From Pseudomonas sp. W4I3 (GTDB taxonomy: Bacteria; Pseudomonadota; Gammaproteobacteria; Pseudomonadales; Pseudomonadaceae): a stretch of DNA of 64,000 nucleotides. The notes beneath the pieces are model-generated. The model saw nothing but the letters and a program-made list of their open reading frames with translations. It did no database searches and had not been told where the DNA came from. Below, one piece after another: positions 26,828 to 35,226 of this stretch (the stretch's first letter is position 1; the number at the start of each line of letters is the position of its first letter). A program made the position numbers and the translations under genes. The stretch spans positions 3,867,501-3,931,500 of the forward strand of contig NZ_JAUSXS010000001.1 in assembly GCF_030816195.1 (NCBI RefSeq), read 5' to 3'.

Positions 26828-28243
26828 ATGGTCACCACTGCAACATCCTCCGCCCCGCTCATCGAAAAACACACGATTGGATACGTGCCCCCGGAAGATC
26901 GCCATGGAAAGGTAAGAGACCTGTTCACCCTGTGGTTCGGCGGCAACATCGCGCCGTTGCCGATCGTGACGGGCGCATTGGGGGTGCAGTTGTTTCACCT
27001 CAACCTGGTGTGGGGCATCGTCGCCATCCTCGTTGGCCACCTGGTCGGCGGCGTGTTGATGGCCCTGCACTCAGCGCAAGGCCCGCAGATGGGCATTCCG
27101 CAAATGATCCAGAGCCGCGCGCAGTTTGGCTCCCTCGGCGCGCTGCTGGTGGTGGTGATTGCCGGTGTGATGTACATCGGTTTCTTCGCCTCCAACATCG
27201 TGCTGGCCGGTAAATCGCTGCATGGCGTGGTCGATGCGGTACCGGTGCCCGTCGGCATCGTGGTGGGTGCCATCGGTTCCGGCATCATCGGCATCATCGG
27301 CTATCGCTTCATCCACGTGCTCAACCGCATCGGCACCTGGGTACTCGGCGCCGGCATCGTGCTGGGCTTCGGCTACATTTTCACCCACGTGCAGACCACC
27401 GACTTCCTGACCCGCGGCAGCTTCAATATTTCCGGCTGGCTGGCCACCGTTTCCCTGGCTGCGCTGTGGCAGATCGCCTTTGCGCCGTACGTCTCGGATT
27501 ACTCGCGCTACCTGCCGGCCGATGTACCTGTCGCCGCCACCTTCTGGACCACCTACCTGGGCTCGGCACTGGGTTCGAGCCTGGCCTTCATCTTCGGCGC
27601 CGTCGCCGTGCTCGCCACGCCGGTAGGCATGGACACCATGGACGCCGTCAAGCTCGCCACCGGCGCCATCGGCCCGCTGATGCTGGTGCTGTTCCTGCTC
27701 AGCGTGATCAGCCACAACGCCCTCAACCTGTACGGCGCGGTGCTGTCGATCATCACCCTGGTACAAACCTTCGCCTACCGCTGGATCCCCACGGCGAAAA
27801 GCCGCGCGGTGATCTCCATCATCGTGCTGGCCGCCTGTTCGATTGCGGCGGTGTTTGCCTCCAAGGACTTTATCGGCCACTTCGTCGACATGGTGCTGGT
27901 GTTGCTGGTGGTCCTGGTGCCATGGACGGCGATCAACCTGATCGACTTCTATGCGATCCATAAAGGCCAATACGACATCGCTTCGATCTTTCGCGTGGAT
28001 GGCGGGATCTACGGCAAGTACAACCCCCAGGCGCTGCTGGCCTACGCGGTGGGCATCGCGGTGCAGATTCCGTTCATGAACACGCCGCTGTACGTGGGGC
28101 CGATTTCGGAACACATCAACGGGGCGGATTTGTCCTGGGTGGTGGGGTTGGTGGTGACGTCGCCGCTGTACTTCTGGCTGGCGAGTCGGGACAGTGCGTA
28201 CAAGCGCCGGATGGACGGAGGGAAATTGGTGGGCGGGGTCTGA
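26828..28243 (+). CDS. NCS1-family cytosine/purine permease
   Basis: 471 residues from ATG 26828, with GGAG upstream. About twelve hydrophobic helices are visible. The NCS1 signature appears early (LFTLWFGGNIAPLPIVTGAL), with QIAFAPYVSDYSRYLP and WTAINLIDFYAIHKGQYDI later, as in CodB-like carriers. NCS1 proteins import cytosine, purines, allantoin, hydantoins or similar rings with H+ or Na+. It probably brings in the substrate of the cluster at 22-25.5 kb. Confidence 0.9.
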   Translation: MVTTATSSAPLIEKHTIGYVPPEDRHGKVRDLFTLWFGGNIAPLPIVTGALGVQLFHLNLVWGIVAILVGHLVGGVLMALHSAQGPQMGIPQMIQSRAQFGSLGALLVVVIAGVMYIGFFASNIVLAGKSLHGVVDAVPVPVGIVVGAIGSGIIGIIGYRFIHVLNRIGTWVLGAGIVLGFGYIFTHVQTTDFLTRGSFNISGWLATVSLAALWQIAFAPYVSDYSRYLPADVPVAATFWTTYLGSALGSSLAFIFGAVAVLATPVGMDTMDAVKLATGAIGPLMLVLFLLSVISHNALNLYGAVLSIITLVQTFAYRWIPTAKSRAVISIIVLAACSIAAVFASKDFIGHFVDMVLVLLVVLVPWTAINLIDFYAIHKGQYDIASIFRVDGGIYGKYNPQALLAYAVGIAVQIPFMNTPLYVGPISEHINGADLSWVVGLVVTSPLYFWLASRDSAYKRRMDGGKLVGGV

Positions 28244-28282
28244 TACCAGGATGTGGCGGATGTGTTTACCGTGATTGACCTG

Positions 28283-28313
28283 AAGAAACCCGCTCTGGCG
28301 GGTTTCTTGTTTT
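28283..28313 (+). terminator. Rho-independent terminator of the permease gene
   Basis: AAGAAACCCGC pairs with the GCGGGTTTCTT arm around a short loop, followed by GTTTT, about 40 bp after the permease stop. Confidence 0.85.
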
Positions 28314-28343
28314 CAAGAGCCCCAGAGCCGAGCGCTATCAAAC

Positions 28344-28432
28344 TGTGGGAGGGGGCTTGCTCCCGGTGGCGGCAGATCATTCAACACATCAGTGACTGTT
28401 CCACCGCTATCGGGAGCAAGCCCCCTCCCACA
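28344..28432. repeat. REPIN, GTGGGAGGGGGCTTG type
   Basis: An inverted pair of the same family as at 20747, between the permease terminator and the TPM gene. Confidence 0.85.
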
Positions 28433-28482
28433 TTGAACCTTCATACATCAGGCAGACCTGACCGCAACCGCAGCGGCGCGTG

Positions 28483-29679
28483 CTACCAACTCCCCGACGC
28501 CCCGCCGCCGCCACTGGAACCCCCGCCACCGGACGAGCTGCTGCTGGAACTGGAGCTGCTGGAGCCCGAACCGGACCCACTATCAGACCCTGACCCCGAA
28601 CCCTCACCGACCTTGCCGAAAATAAGCAACGCCACAAACGACGCGATAGGAAACGCTAGCAGCCAACCGTTGCGACCATCATCCAGCAGCCACCCGGCCA
28701 CCCCGTAGACGGCGACCGCCGCCAGCAGCCGCAGGACAAAACCGGTGCGGCTGGTTCTCCAGGTGTGCCTCATGATCAGCAGCAGCACCAGGTACAAACC
28801 CAGTACAGCCAACACACCCAGTGGCCACGCCAGCCAATGGGTAAAACTGACGTCCACATACCGGTCTGCCACCACCAACCCGAGGATGTAAGCCAGCAGC
28901 CCGATCACGCAGTAGAAGAGCGCGCGTACCTGCCACAAGGCGCCGAACAGGGCGCCGCCAATCAGCAGGGTCAGCGGCATGACGAACAGAAACATCGGCC
29001 ATTCCCGCCCGCCCGCCAGCAGCGTCAGCAACAGCGTAGCCGCCACCACGACGATAACTGCCTTGCGCCAGTGCAACTTGCCGGCAGCGAGCAACACGCC
29101 GCCGAGCCCGCCGAGGACAAACGCCGCCAGCAACGCGAAAAATTGCGGATTGATTCCCGGCCCGGCCACCTGGGGCAGGTCGCCGCCGTCCACCAGTACG
29201 GTCAGTGCGTCGACCCCTTGTTGAACCCCACCGGCGAAGTCGCCCTGACGAAACGCCGGCGTGATGCGTTCTTCAATGATGCGATGGGCCAGCAGGTCGG
29301 TGACCGTGCCTTCCAGGCCGTAACCCACCTCGATGCGCACGGTGTGATCGTTCTTGGCCACCACCAGCAGGATGCCGTCGTCGACGTCCTTGCGCCCCAG
29401 CTTCCAGGCGCGGAACAGTTGGTTGGCATAGTCTTCGATGCTGACGTCGCCCGTGCTGGGCACCAGCAATACGGCAACCTGGGCGCCTTTGCGCTGTTCA
29501 AGGTCGGCCAGTTGCTGCTTGAGGCGCGAGGTGGTGTTTGAATCGAGGGTGTTGGTCAGGTCGATGACCCGTTGGTCAAGTGCAACGCCGATGGGCGACG
29601 TGTCGGCCTGGGCGATGCTCAACAGACTGGCAAACAGCAGCGCCAGCAAGCTCAAGACGGATTGGCGTAGAATCACCAT
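28483..29679 (-). CDS. TPM-domain (YgcG-like) membrane protein
   Basis: 398 residues. A signal peptide ends at IAQA. The TPM domain follows (DLTNTLDSNTTSRLKQQLAD, GAQVAVLLVPSTGDVSIEDY, RIEVGYGLEGTVTD), then several membrane helices and a low-complexity tail of Ser and Gly (ten serines, then Gly/Ser runs) ending in ASGSW. YgcG/Psb32-type proteins have the TPM domain outside the membrane and such glycine-rich tails. They are linked to membrane or photosystem protein maintenance in other organisms; the bacterial role is unclear. Confidence 0.85.
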   Translation of the reverse strand: MVILRQSVLSLLALLFASLLSIAQADTSPIGVALDQRVIDLTNTLDSNTTSRLKQQLADLEQRKGAQVAVLLVPSTGDVSIEDYANQLFRAWKLGRKDVDDGILLVVAKNDHTVRIEVGYGLEGTVTDLLAHRIIEERITPAFRQGDFAGGVQQGVDALTVLVDGGDLPQVAGPGINPQFFALLAAFVLGGLGGVLLAAGKLHWRKAVIVVVAATLLLTLLAGGREWPMFLFVMPLTLLIGGALFGALWQVRALFYCVIGLLAYILGLVVADRYVDVSFTHWLAWPLGVLAVLGLYLVLLLIMRHTWRTSRTGFVLRLLAAVAVYGVAGWLLDDGRNGWLLAFPIASFVALLIFGKVGEGSGSGSDSGSGSGSSSSSSSSSSSGGGGSSGGGGASGSW

Positions 29680-29813
29680 GATGTATTGTTACCTGAAGTT
29701 TCTTCCTGAAGGCGCCGACTCTACCTTATCTATGCGCAAACGCGTGACCCAGGGCCGGCGACTGTCTAAACTGCCGCTACGTCGCATAGCAATAAGCCAT
29801 CTACGAGAACGCC

Positions 29814-30629
29814 ATGGATCTACGTCACCGCAATAACGTCAGTGTGATGGGCAACGGCTCCTCTACCCTGGTGTTTTCCCATGGCTTTGGCTGCAACCAG
29901 GCGATGTGGAACTACCTGGCGCCGCACTTTCTCGAGCGTTTTCGCGTGGTGCTGTATGACCTGGTGGGCGCCGGCCTCTCGGACCTTGGCGCCTACGACA
30001 AAGCCAAGTACAGCACGCTGGAAGGCTATGCCCACGACCTCAACGAGCTGATCGACGCCTACGCCGAAGGCCCGGTGATTCTGGTGGGGCACTCGGTCAG
30101 CGCAATGATCGGCGCCCTTGCCGACCGCTTCGCGCCTGGGCGGGTCGCGGCGCACGTGATGATTGGCCCTTCGCCGCGCTATATCGACACCCAGAGCTAT
30201 GTCGGCGGCTTCAAGCGCGACGACATCGAAGACCTGCTCGACACCCTCGACAGCAACTACCTCGGCTGGTCCAGCAGCATGGCCCCGGTGATCATGGGCG
30301 CTCCAGGGCAACCAGAACTGAGCAGCGAACTGACGGAAAGCTTCTGCCGCACCGAACCCGACATTGCCAGGCAATTTGCCCGGGTGACCTTTCTCTCGGA
30401 CAACCGCGCCGACGTGATCGGCCTGACCACCCCCGTACTGATCCTGCAGTCGAGCGACGACTTGATCGCCCCCGTGGCCGTCGGCGAATACCTGCATACC
30501 GTGCTGCCCAACAGCAGTTATCAGTTAGTGGATAACATCGGCCATTGTCCACACATGAGTGCGCCGCAGGCATGTGCGGCGGCGATGGATCGGTTCCTGG
30601 CGCCATGGACCGCTGTCGATGCCGGCTGA
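29814..30629 (+). CDS. RsbQ/KAI2-like alpha/beta hydrolase
   Basis: 271 residues. The catalytic triad is visible as Ser in VGHSVSAMIG, Asp in QSSDDLIAP and His in NIGHCPHMS. The layout (RNNVSVMGNGSSTLVFSHGF, CNQAMWNYLAPHF, LVGAGLSDLGAY) is that of RsbQ, the hydrolase that activates the PAS phosphatase RsbP in Bacillus, and of plant KAI2/D14 receptors. The 11-bp overlap with the downstream PAS histidine kinase matches a receptor-sensor pair. The small-molecule ligand is unknown. Confidence 0.88.
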   Translation: MDLRHRNNVSVMGNGSSTLVFSHGFGCNQAMWNYLAPHFLERFRVVLYDLVGAGLSDLGAYDKAKYSTLEGYAHDLNELIDAYAEGPVILVGHSVSAMIGALADRFAPGRVAAHVMIGPSPRYIDTQSYVGGFKRDDIEDLLDTLDSNYLGWSSSMAPVIMGAPGQPELSSELTESFCRTEPDIARQFARVTFLSDNRADVIGLTTPVLILQSSDDLIAPVAVGEYLHTVLPNSSYQLVDNIGHCPHMSAPQACAAAMDRFLAPWTAVDAG

Positions 30630-31779
30630 GTCGCTGTTCGACAACGCCGCCTGCGCCCTGGCGGTGACCCGTGAAGACGGTACGATCGTGCACACCAACC
30701 AGCGCTTGAGCGACTGGCTCGGGCTCAGCGCAGTCGAGCTACACGGGCAACGCTTTCAAGACCTGCTGACCATGGGCGGGCGGATTTTTTACCAGACCCA
30801 TCTGGCGCCCATGCTGCGCATGCATGGCAGCGTCACTGAGGTGAAGCTCGACATCCGCCATCGTGACGGGCACAAAGTCACCGTGCTGCTCAACGCCAAT
30901 CAGCGTCAGCTGGCCGATGGCGTGGTGTACGACCTGGCGCTGTTCGGCACCACCGACCGCGACAAGTACGAGCGCGAACTGCTCAACGCACGCAAGCTGG
31001 CCGAAGCGCTGCTACAGGAAAAAACCGCCACCGAACGGGCGCTGCATCAGGCCCAGGCCGAACTGAGCGAGGCCTACGCCATTGCCCAGCAACGCGCGTT
31101 GTTCGCCGAACAGATGGTGGCGATTGTCAGCCACGACTTGAAAAACCCGCTGACCGCGATCCGCATGGCGTCGGACTTCCTTCGACGCGGCGAGCACACG
31201 CCCAAGGAGCATCAGTTGCTCGGGCATATCGGCCAATCATCCGAGCGCGCCCATCGCATGATCGCCGACCTGCTGGACTTCACCCAGGCCCGGGTCGGCC
31301 AGGGCATCACCATCAGAGCCCAGCCAGTGGACTTGCACAGTGTGATTGATCGCGCCGTGGACGAACTGCGGGTGGCCTTCCCGAGGGCCACGCTGGTGCA
31401 TCACGCCCAGGGCCATGGCGACGCTTGCCTGGATGCCGACCGGGTGCAACAGATCATCGGCAATCTGGTTGCCAACAGCGTGGCCTATGGCGACCTGCAG
31501 CAGCCGATTACCATTGCGTCACGCCTGGGCAACGACGGCAGTGAAATCTCGGTACACAACTACGGCGCGGCGATTCCCGAGGCATTGCTGGCCGGGCTGT
31601 TCGAACCCATGACCCGCGGCGCCCATCAGGGCAGCGATGTCCGCAGCGTGGGCCTGGGCCTGTATATCGTGCGCGAACTGGCCAGGGTGCACGGCGGCGA
31701 TGTGGCCGTGAACTCCTGCGCAACGCAGGGCACCACCTTCAGCGTGAAGTTCCAGGCAGGTACGCCGCGCCCTGCATGA
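30619..31779 (+). CDS. PAS-domain sensor histidine kinase, partner of the RsbQ-like hydrolase
   Basis: 386 residues from ATG 30619, which lies inside the 3' end of the hydrolase gene. A PAS domain occupies about residues 1-120 (NAACALAVTREDGTIVHTNQ, then LLTMGGRIFYQTHLAPML). A coiled coil and the phosphoacceptor VSHDLKNPLTAIRMASDFL follow, then the ATPase motifs (IIGNLVANSVAYG, SVGLGLYIVRELARVHGG). There are no membrane helices and no receiver domain. The PAS stretch resembles those that receive RsbQ signals in other bacteria. No response regulator is adjacent, so the output is unknown. It converges on the DapF-like gene with a 41-bp overlap. Confidence 0.88.
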   Translation: MPAESLFDNAACALAVTREDGTIVHTNQRLSDWLGLSAVELHGQRFQDLLTMGGRIFYQTHLAPMLRMHGSVTEVKLDIRHRDGHKVTVLLNANQRQLADGVVYDLALFGTTDRDKYERELLNARKLAEALLQEKTATERALHQAQAELSEAYAIAQQRALFAEQMVAIVSHDLKNPLTAIRMASDFLRRGEHTPKEHQLLGHIGQSSERAHRMIADLLDFTQARVGQGITIRAQPVDLHSVIDRAVDELRVAFPRATLVHHAQGHGDACLDADRVQQIIGNLVANSVAYGDLQQPITIASRLGNDGSEISVHNYGAAIPEALLAGLFEPMTRGAHQGSDVRSVGLGLYIVRELARVHGGDVAVNSCATQGTTFSVKFQAGTPRPA

Positions 31780-32554
31780 TCGGCTCCACGCTGCCCGTCA
31801 GTACCACCCCGCCCTGCCCGTCCCACTGCACCGTCAGCGTGCCGCCGTCGCACTCGACCTCCACCTTGTCATCCAGCAACCCGCGTCGCACACCATTGAC
31901 CACTGCCGCGCAGCAACACGAGCCGGAGCCCAACGGCACGCCACCGCCACGCTCCCAGATCCGCAGGCGGATACGGTTACGCTCGAGCACTTGCACAAAA
32001 TGCACATTGGTCCTGGCTGGGAACAGCGGGTGATACTCCAGGGCTGGCCCCATGGCTTGGACGTCGACCGCGGCGATGTCTTCGACAAAAAACGTACAGT
32101 GCGGATTGCCCATGCCACAGGCGGCCGGCGCGCCATCGATGGGCAGCGCGCGGGTGTCCACCGCTCGGGCCAGCGGCACCGCCTCCCAGTCCAGCGAAGG
32201 TTCGCCCATGTCCACCGACACCCGCTGCCCACCGACGCGCACGCAGGTGAGCAAGCCGCGGTCGGTACGCAGCAGCACCGCCTGGGTGCCGGCCTCGTGC
32301 ATCAGGCGGTCGGCCACCCCTCGTGTCGCGCTGCCACAGGTTTGCAGCGGCGTGCCATCGGGGTTCCAGAACTGAATGCGGGCGGCGGCGTCGTCACAGT
32401 CGAGGACCACCGCCAGTTGATTGAAACCGATACCGGTGTGTCGATCGCCCAGGCGCCGGGCGATCTGCGGCGTGATCGGGTTATCCTGGCCACGGCGATC
32501 GATGATGATGAAGTCGTCGCCGTGGGCGTGCATCTTCACGAAGGGCAAGGTCAT
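31739..32554 (-). CDS. Diaminopimelate-epimerase-like protein (divergent DapF paralog)
   Basis: 271 residues with the DapF fold pattern: FVKMHAHGDDFIIID, DRHTGIGFNQLAVV, FWNPDGTPLQTCGSATRG, MGNPHCTFFVED and RIWERGGG. The first catalytic Cys is kept (TCGS). The second, found as ACGSGA in DapF, is replaced: the equivalent stretch reads VPLGSGSCCCAAV. The usual CGNGxR and GxGNDF motifs are also changed. It stands apart from lysine genes, so the housekeeping dapF is expected elsewhere. It may be an epimerase of other substrates or may be inactive. Confidence 0.78.
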   Translation of the reverse strand: MTLPFVKMHAHGDDFIIIDRRGQDNPITPQIARRLGDRHTGIGFNQLAVVLDCDDAAARIQFWNPDGTPLQTCGSATRGVADRLMHEAGTQAVLLRTDRGLLTCVRVGGQRVSVDMGEPSLDWEAVPLARAVDTRALPIDGAPAACGMGNPHCTFFVEDIAAVDVQAMGPALEYHPLFPARTNVHFVQVLERNRIRLRIWERGGGVPLGSGSCCCAAVVNGVRRGLLDDKVEVECDGGTLTVQWDGQGGVVLTGSVEPIMQGAAYLPGTSR

Positions 32555-32618
32555 GGACGGTCCTTAAGTCGAACGAAACAGCCCTACTCTAACACCCGTG
32601 GAAGTGAGGAGACGGACC

Positions 32619-32801
32619 ATGCTTATCGTATTCAGCGGCCTGCCCGGCACGGGCAAGACCACGATCGCCAGGGAGCTGGCGCGGCAGATGGCACCATCAA
32701 GACAAACGCAAATCTCACCAGCAACGCCGCTCAAATGTGGGAGTTGTCGAGCCCCAGCGAGGCTGCGATGGCGGCGGCACAGTCAACATTTAGTTGCCTG
32801 A
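32619..32801 (+). pseudogene. Truncated P-loop kinase/AAA ATPase gene
   Basis: A good GTGAGGAG and ATG start a clear P-loop N-terminus (MLIVFSGLPGTGKTTIAREL). The protein-like sequence ends after about 26 codons, and the frame runs through a REP pair to a stop. The rest of the kinase (Walker B and lid) is absent. The REPIN at 32736 lies inside the disrupted frame. This is a gene remnant, probably of an AAA family (zeta-toxin/gluconokinase-like) P-loop kinase. Confidence 0.65.
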
Positions 32802-32844
32802 ACCACCGCTTTCGCAGCCTCGCTGGGGCTCGACAGCTCCCACA
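32736..32844. repeat. REPIN, GTCGAGCCCCAGCGAGGCTG type
   Basis: Two inverted copies of an element containing TGTGGGAG and GAGCCCCAGCGAGGCTGCGA enclose about 40 bp. Its core differs from the other REP families in the window. It lies in the truncated P-loop gene, just before the SRPBCC gene's 3' end. Confidence 0.8.
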
Positions 32845-32850
32845 GAGGCG

Positions 32851-33267
32851 TCAGCCAGGAAAATTGGCGCGCAACGCCGCAAGGCCATCGCTGTACACGC
32901 CGGTAAACAGCGTCTCCACCGCTGCATCCGTGGTGCCTTCCGCCGGGGTGAACACCCCGGACCAGGTCACTTTGGCCGACGCATCGGTCAACGCCTCAAC
33001 CTGCAGGGTCGCCAGATAAGCACTCACCGGAAACGGCGACTGTTCAATCGTGTAGCTGTAGGTGCGCGCCACGTTGTCGAAGGTCTGCAACCGCTCGACG
33101 ATCTGGCCGCCATCGGCGGTGTGCAGGTGCCGCACGCGGCCACCGTCGCCTGGCTCGCTTTGGGCGATAAAGGGCAGCCAGTCAGGCAGGCTGTTGAAGC
33201 CGCCGATCAGTTTCCAGACCTGGTCAGCCGACGCAGGGATTTCAATCACAGAAGACGCTGTTGCCAC
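32851..33267 (-). CDS. SRPBCC (polyketide cyclase/Bet v1-like) protein
   Basis: 138 residues. The start MATASSVIEIPASADQVWKL and the following FNSLPDWLPFIAQSEPGDGG are typical of the START-like SRPBCC fold, which binds hydrophobic ligands in a deep pocket. It is 26 bp downstream of the SDR gene on the same strand, so it probably shares a transcript with the SDR and aldo-keto reductase. No catalytic residues can be assigned. Confidence 0.8.
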   Translation of the reverse strand: MATASSVIEIPASADQVWKLIGGFNSLPDWLPFIAQSEPGDGGRVRHLHTADGGQIVERLQTFDNVARTYSYTIEQSPFPVSAYLATLQVEALTDASAKVTWSGVFTPAEGTTDAAVETLFTGVYSDGLAALRANFPG

Positions 33268-33293
33268 AATTAATACTCCAGATCATTGAAAAA

Positions 33294-34091
33294 TCAGATC
33301 GCCATGCTGTCGACCACACCACCGTCGACCCGCAGCGCGGCGCCCGTGGTGGCGGATGACAGCGGTGAAGCAATGTACGCCACCAGGTTGGCCACTTCAT
33401 CCACATTCGCCGCGCGCTGGATGATCGATGTCGGCCGCGCCTTGCGCACGAACACATCGGCCTCGTCCCGCGCGCTGCGCCCGGATTGTTGCGTGGCGTC
33501 CTTGAGCATGTGCTCAAGGCCATCGGTAAACGTCGGCCCCGGCAGGATCGCGTTGACCGTCACACCGGTACCCGCCAGGCGCTTGGCCAGGCCATGGGAC
33601 ACCGCCAGATTGGCGCTTTTGGTCACGCCGTAGTTGATCATGTCCGCCGGCGTCGCCACGCCGGATTCCGACGACACAAAGATCACCCGCCCCCAACCCT
33701 GCTCGACCATGCCCGGCACGTAATGCCGCGACAGGCGCACGCCGGAGATCACGTTGACCTCATAGAAACGCGTCCATTCACTGTCCGGCGCCTCGAAGAA
33801 ATCCACATCATTGAAGATGCCCAGGTTGTTGACCAGGATGTCGGCGCGGGGTTCGGCGGCGAACAGTTTTTCGGCGCCTTCGGCCGTGCCCAGGTCGGCC
33901 ACCAACCCGCGCAGGTCGGCGCCTGGCACCGTCTGGCGAATGCTGGCCAGGGCCGCGTCGACTTTGCCGCTGTCACGCCCGATCACCACCACGGTGGCGC
34001 CCGACTGCGCCAGGGCCTGGCTGATGCCCAGACCGATCCCGGCCGTGCTGCCGCTGACGATGGCTACTTTGCCGCTCACATCGATTTTCAT
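33294..34091 (-). CDS. Short-chain dehydrogenase/reductase
   Basis: 265 residues of the classical SDR layout. The cofactor motif is GSTAGIGLG (TGxxxGxG variant with Ser in place of the first Thr-Gly), followed by NNLG, the catalytic Ser in VSSESG, and YGVTK (Tyr-x-x-x-Lys). The Rossmann fold after beta-2 reads VIGRD, consistent with NADP preference. Substrate unknown. It lies 18 bp after the aldo-keto reductase gene in the same probable operon. Confidence 0.88.
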   Translation of the reverse strand: MKIDVSGKVAIVSGSTAGIGLGISQALAQSGATVVVIGRDSGKVDAALASIRQTVPGADLRGLVADLGTAEGAEKLFAAEPRADILVNNLGIFNDVDFFEAPDSEWTRFYEVNVISGVRLSRHYVPGMVEQGWGRVIFVSSESGVATPADMINYGVTKSANLAVSHGLAKRLAGTGVTVNAILPGPTFTDGLEHMLKDATQQSGRSARDEADVFVRKARPTSIIQRAANVDEVANLVAYIASPLSSATTGAALRVDGGVVDSMAI

Positions 34092-34109
34092 GTTTCTGAA
34101 CTCCTAAGG

Positions 34110-35114
34110 TTAAAGCGGCAGAGGTGCGCGCAGCGAAATCAATTGCGCATCGCGCAACGCCTGCCAGAAGGTTGCTGGAATCTGCTCTGACAACGCCGCC
34201 ACGTCTTCGGCAATACGCCCCGGACGACTGGCGCCAGGAATCACCGCCGCCACGGCTGGGTGTGCCAGGGAGAACTGTAGCGCAGCCGCCTTGACGCTCA
34301 CGCCAAACGCCTGGGCAATCGCCTTGATCTGCTCGACCTTGCGGATGATCGCCGGGCTGGCCTGCTGGTATTCAAAGTGCGCACCGCCCGCAAGAATGCC
34401 CGAGCTGTAGGGGCCGCCGACCACGATCTCGACGTGCTGCGCGAGGGCCGCGTCCATCAGGCGCTGCAAAGCACGGTCGTGATCCAGCAGCGTGTAGCGG
34501 CCGGCCAGCAGAAAGCCGTCGGGCTGGGCTTCGGCCAGGTCCAGCGTCAATTCGCAGGGTTCGACGCGGTTCACCCCCAGGCCCCAGGCCTTGATCACGC
34601 CTTCCTCGCGCAAACGTGTCAGCACCTTGAAAGCACCGGTACGCGCCTGGTTGAAGTATTCCAGCCACTGGTCGCCGTAGAAATCCTGGGCAATGTCGTG
34701 CACCCACACGATGTCCAGACGGTCGGTTTGCAGGCGCTCAAGGCTGTCTTCGATCGAGCGCAAGGTGGCATCGGCGCTGTAATCATTGAGCATCTTGTTC
34801 GGGCGCCCGTGCTCGAACACACCGCTTTTCTCGCCCAGGTCACGGGCACTGTCTTGGACTTCGTCGAGAATCACCCGGCCGACCTTGGTGCTGAGCACAT
34901 AGTCGTCGCGGTTGTAGCGGGACAAGGCGTGGCCCAGGCGGATTTCCGACAACCCCGACCCGTAGAACGGTGCGGTATCAAAATAACGTACGCCATTATT
35001 CCAGGCAGCTTCGACGGTGGCCTGGGCTTCGTCTTCAGGGATGGCGCGGAACATATTGCCCAGCGGTGCGGTGCCAAAGCCCAATACGCCGGGCAATTTG
35101 TCTTTCAAGCTCAT
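34110..35114 (-). CDS. Aldo/keto reductase
   Basis: 334 residues. The AKR barrel is shown by FGTAPLGNMF, the active-site Asp-Tyr region YFDTAPFYGSGLSE, the catalytic Lys in LSTKVGR, and HDI in place of the usual active His pattern. It resembles the D-threo-aldose 1-dehydrogenase/pyridoxal 4-dehydrogenase group. It is first in a three-gene operon with SDR and SRPBCC genes and is divergent from a LysR gene, its likely regulator. Confidence 0.86.
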   Translation of the reverse strand: MSLKDKLPGVLGFGTAPLGNMFRAIPEDEAQATVEAAWNNGVRYFDTAPFYGSGLSEIRLGHALSRYNRDDYVLSTKVGRVILDEVQDSARDLGEKSGVFEHGRPNKMLNDYSADATLRSIEDSLERLQTDRLDIVWVHDIAQDFYGDQWLEYFNQARTGAFKVLTRLREEGVIKAWGLGVNRVEPCELTLDLAEAQPDGFLLAGRYTLLDHDRALQRLMDAALAQHVEIVVGGPYSSGILAGGAHFEYQQASPAIIRKVEQIKAIAQAFGVSVKAAALQFSLAHPAVAAVIPGASRPGRIAEDVAALSEQIPATFWQALRDAQLISLRAPLPL

Positions 35115-35158
35115 GGTGGTTCCTCAATCGGTTGTGGGTCGCAATGACCGTTGAGCAG

Positions 35159-35176
35159 ATCCTAGATTGCCTAGAT
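35159..35176. promoter_or_regulatory. Candidate LysR-binding site
   Basis: ATCCTAG-ATTG-CCTAGAT is an imperfect inverted repeat (core CTAG-N5-CTAG) in the 112-bp gap between the divergent aldo-keto reductase and LysR genes, where a LysR activator would be expected to bind. Confidence 0.4.
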
Positions 35177-35226
35177 CGGACCGTCCAAGACATACTGCGA
35201 CCAACTTGAGTCCCGATAGGTCTTAC

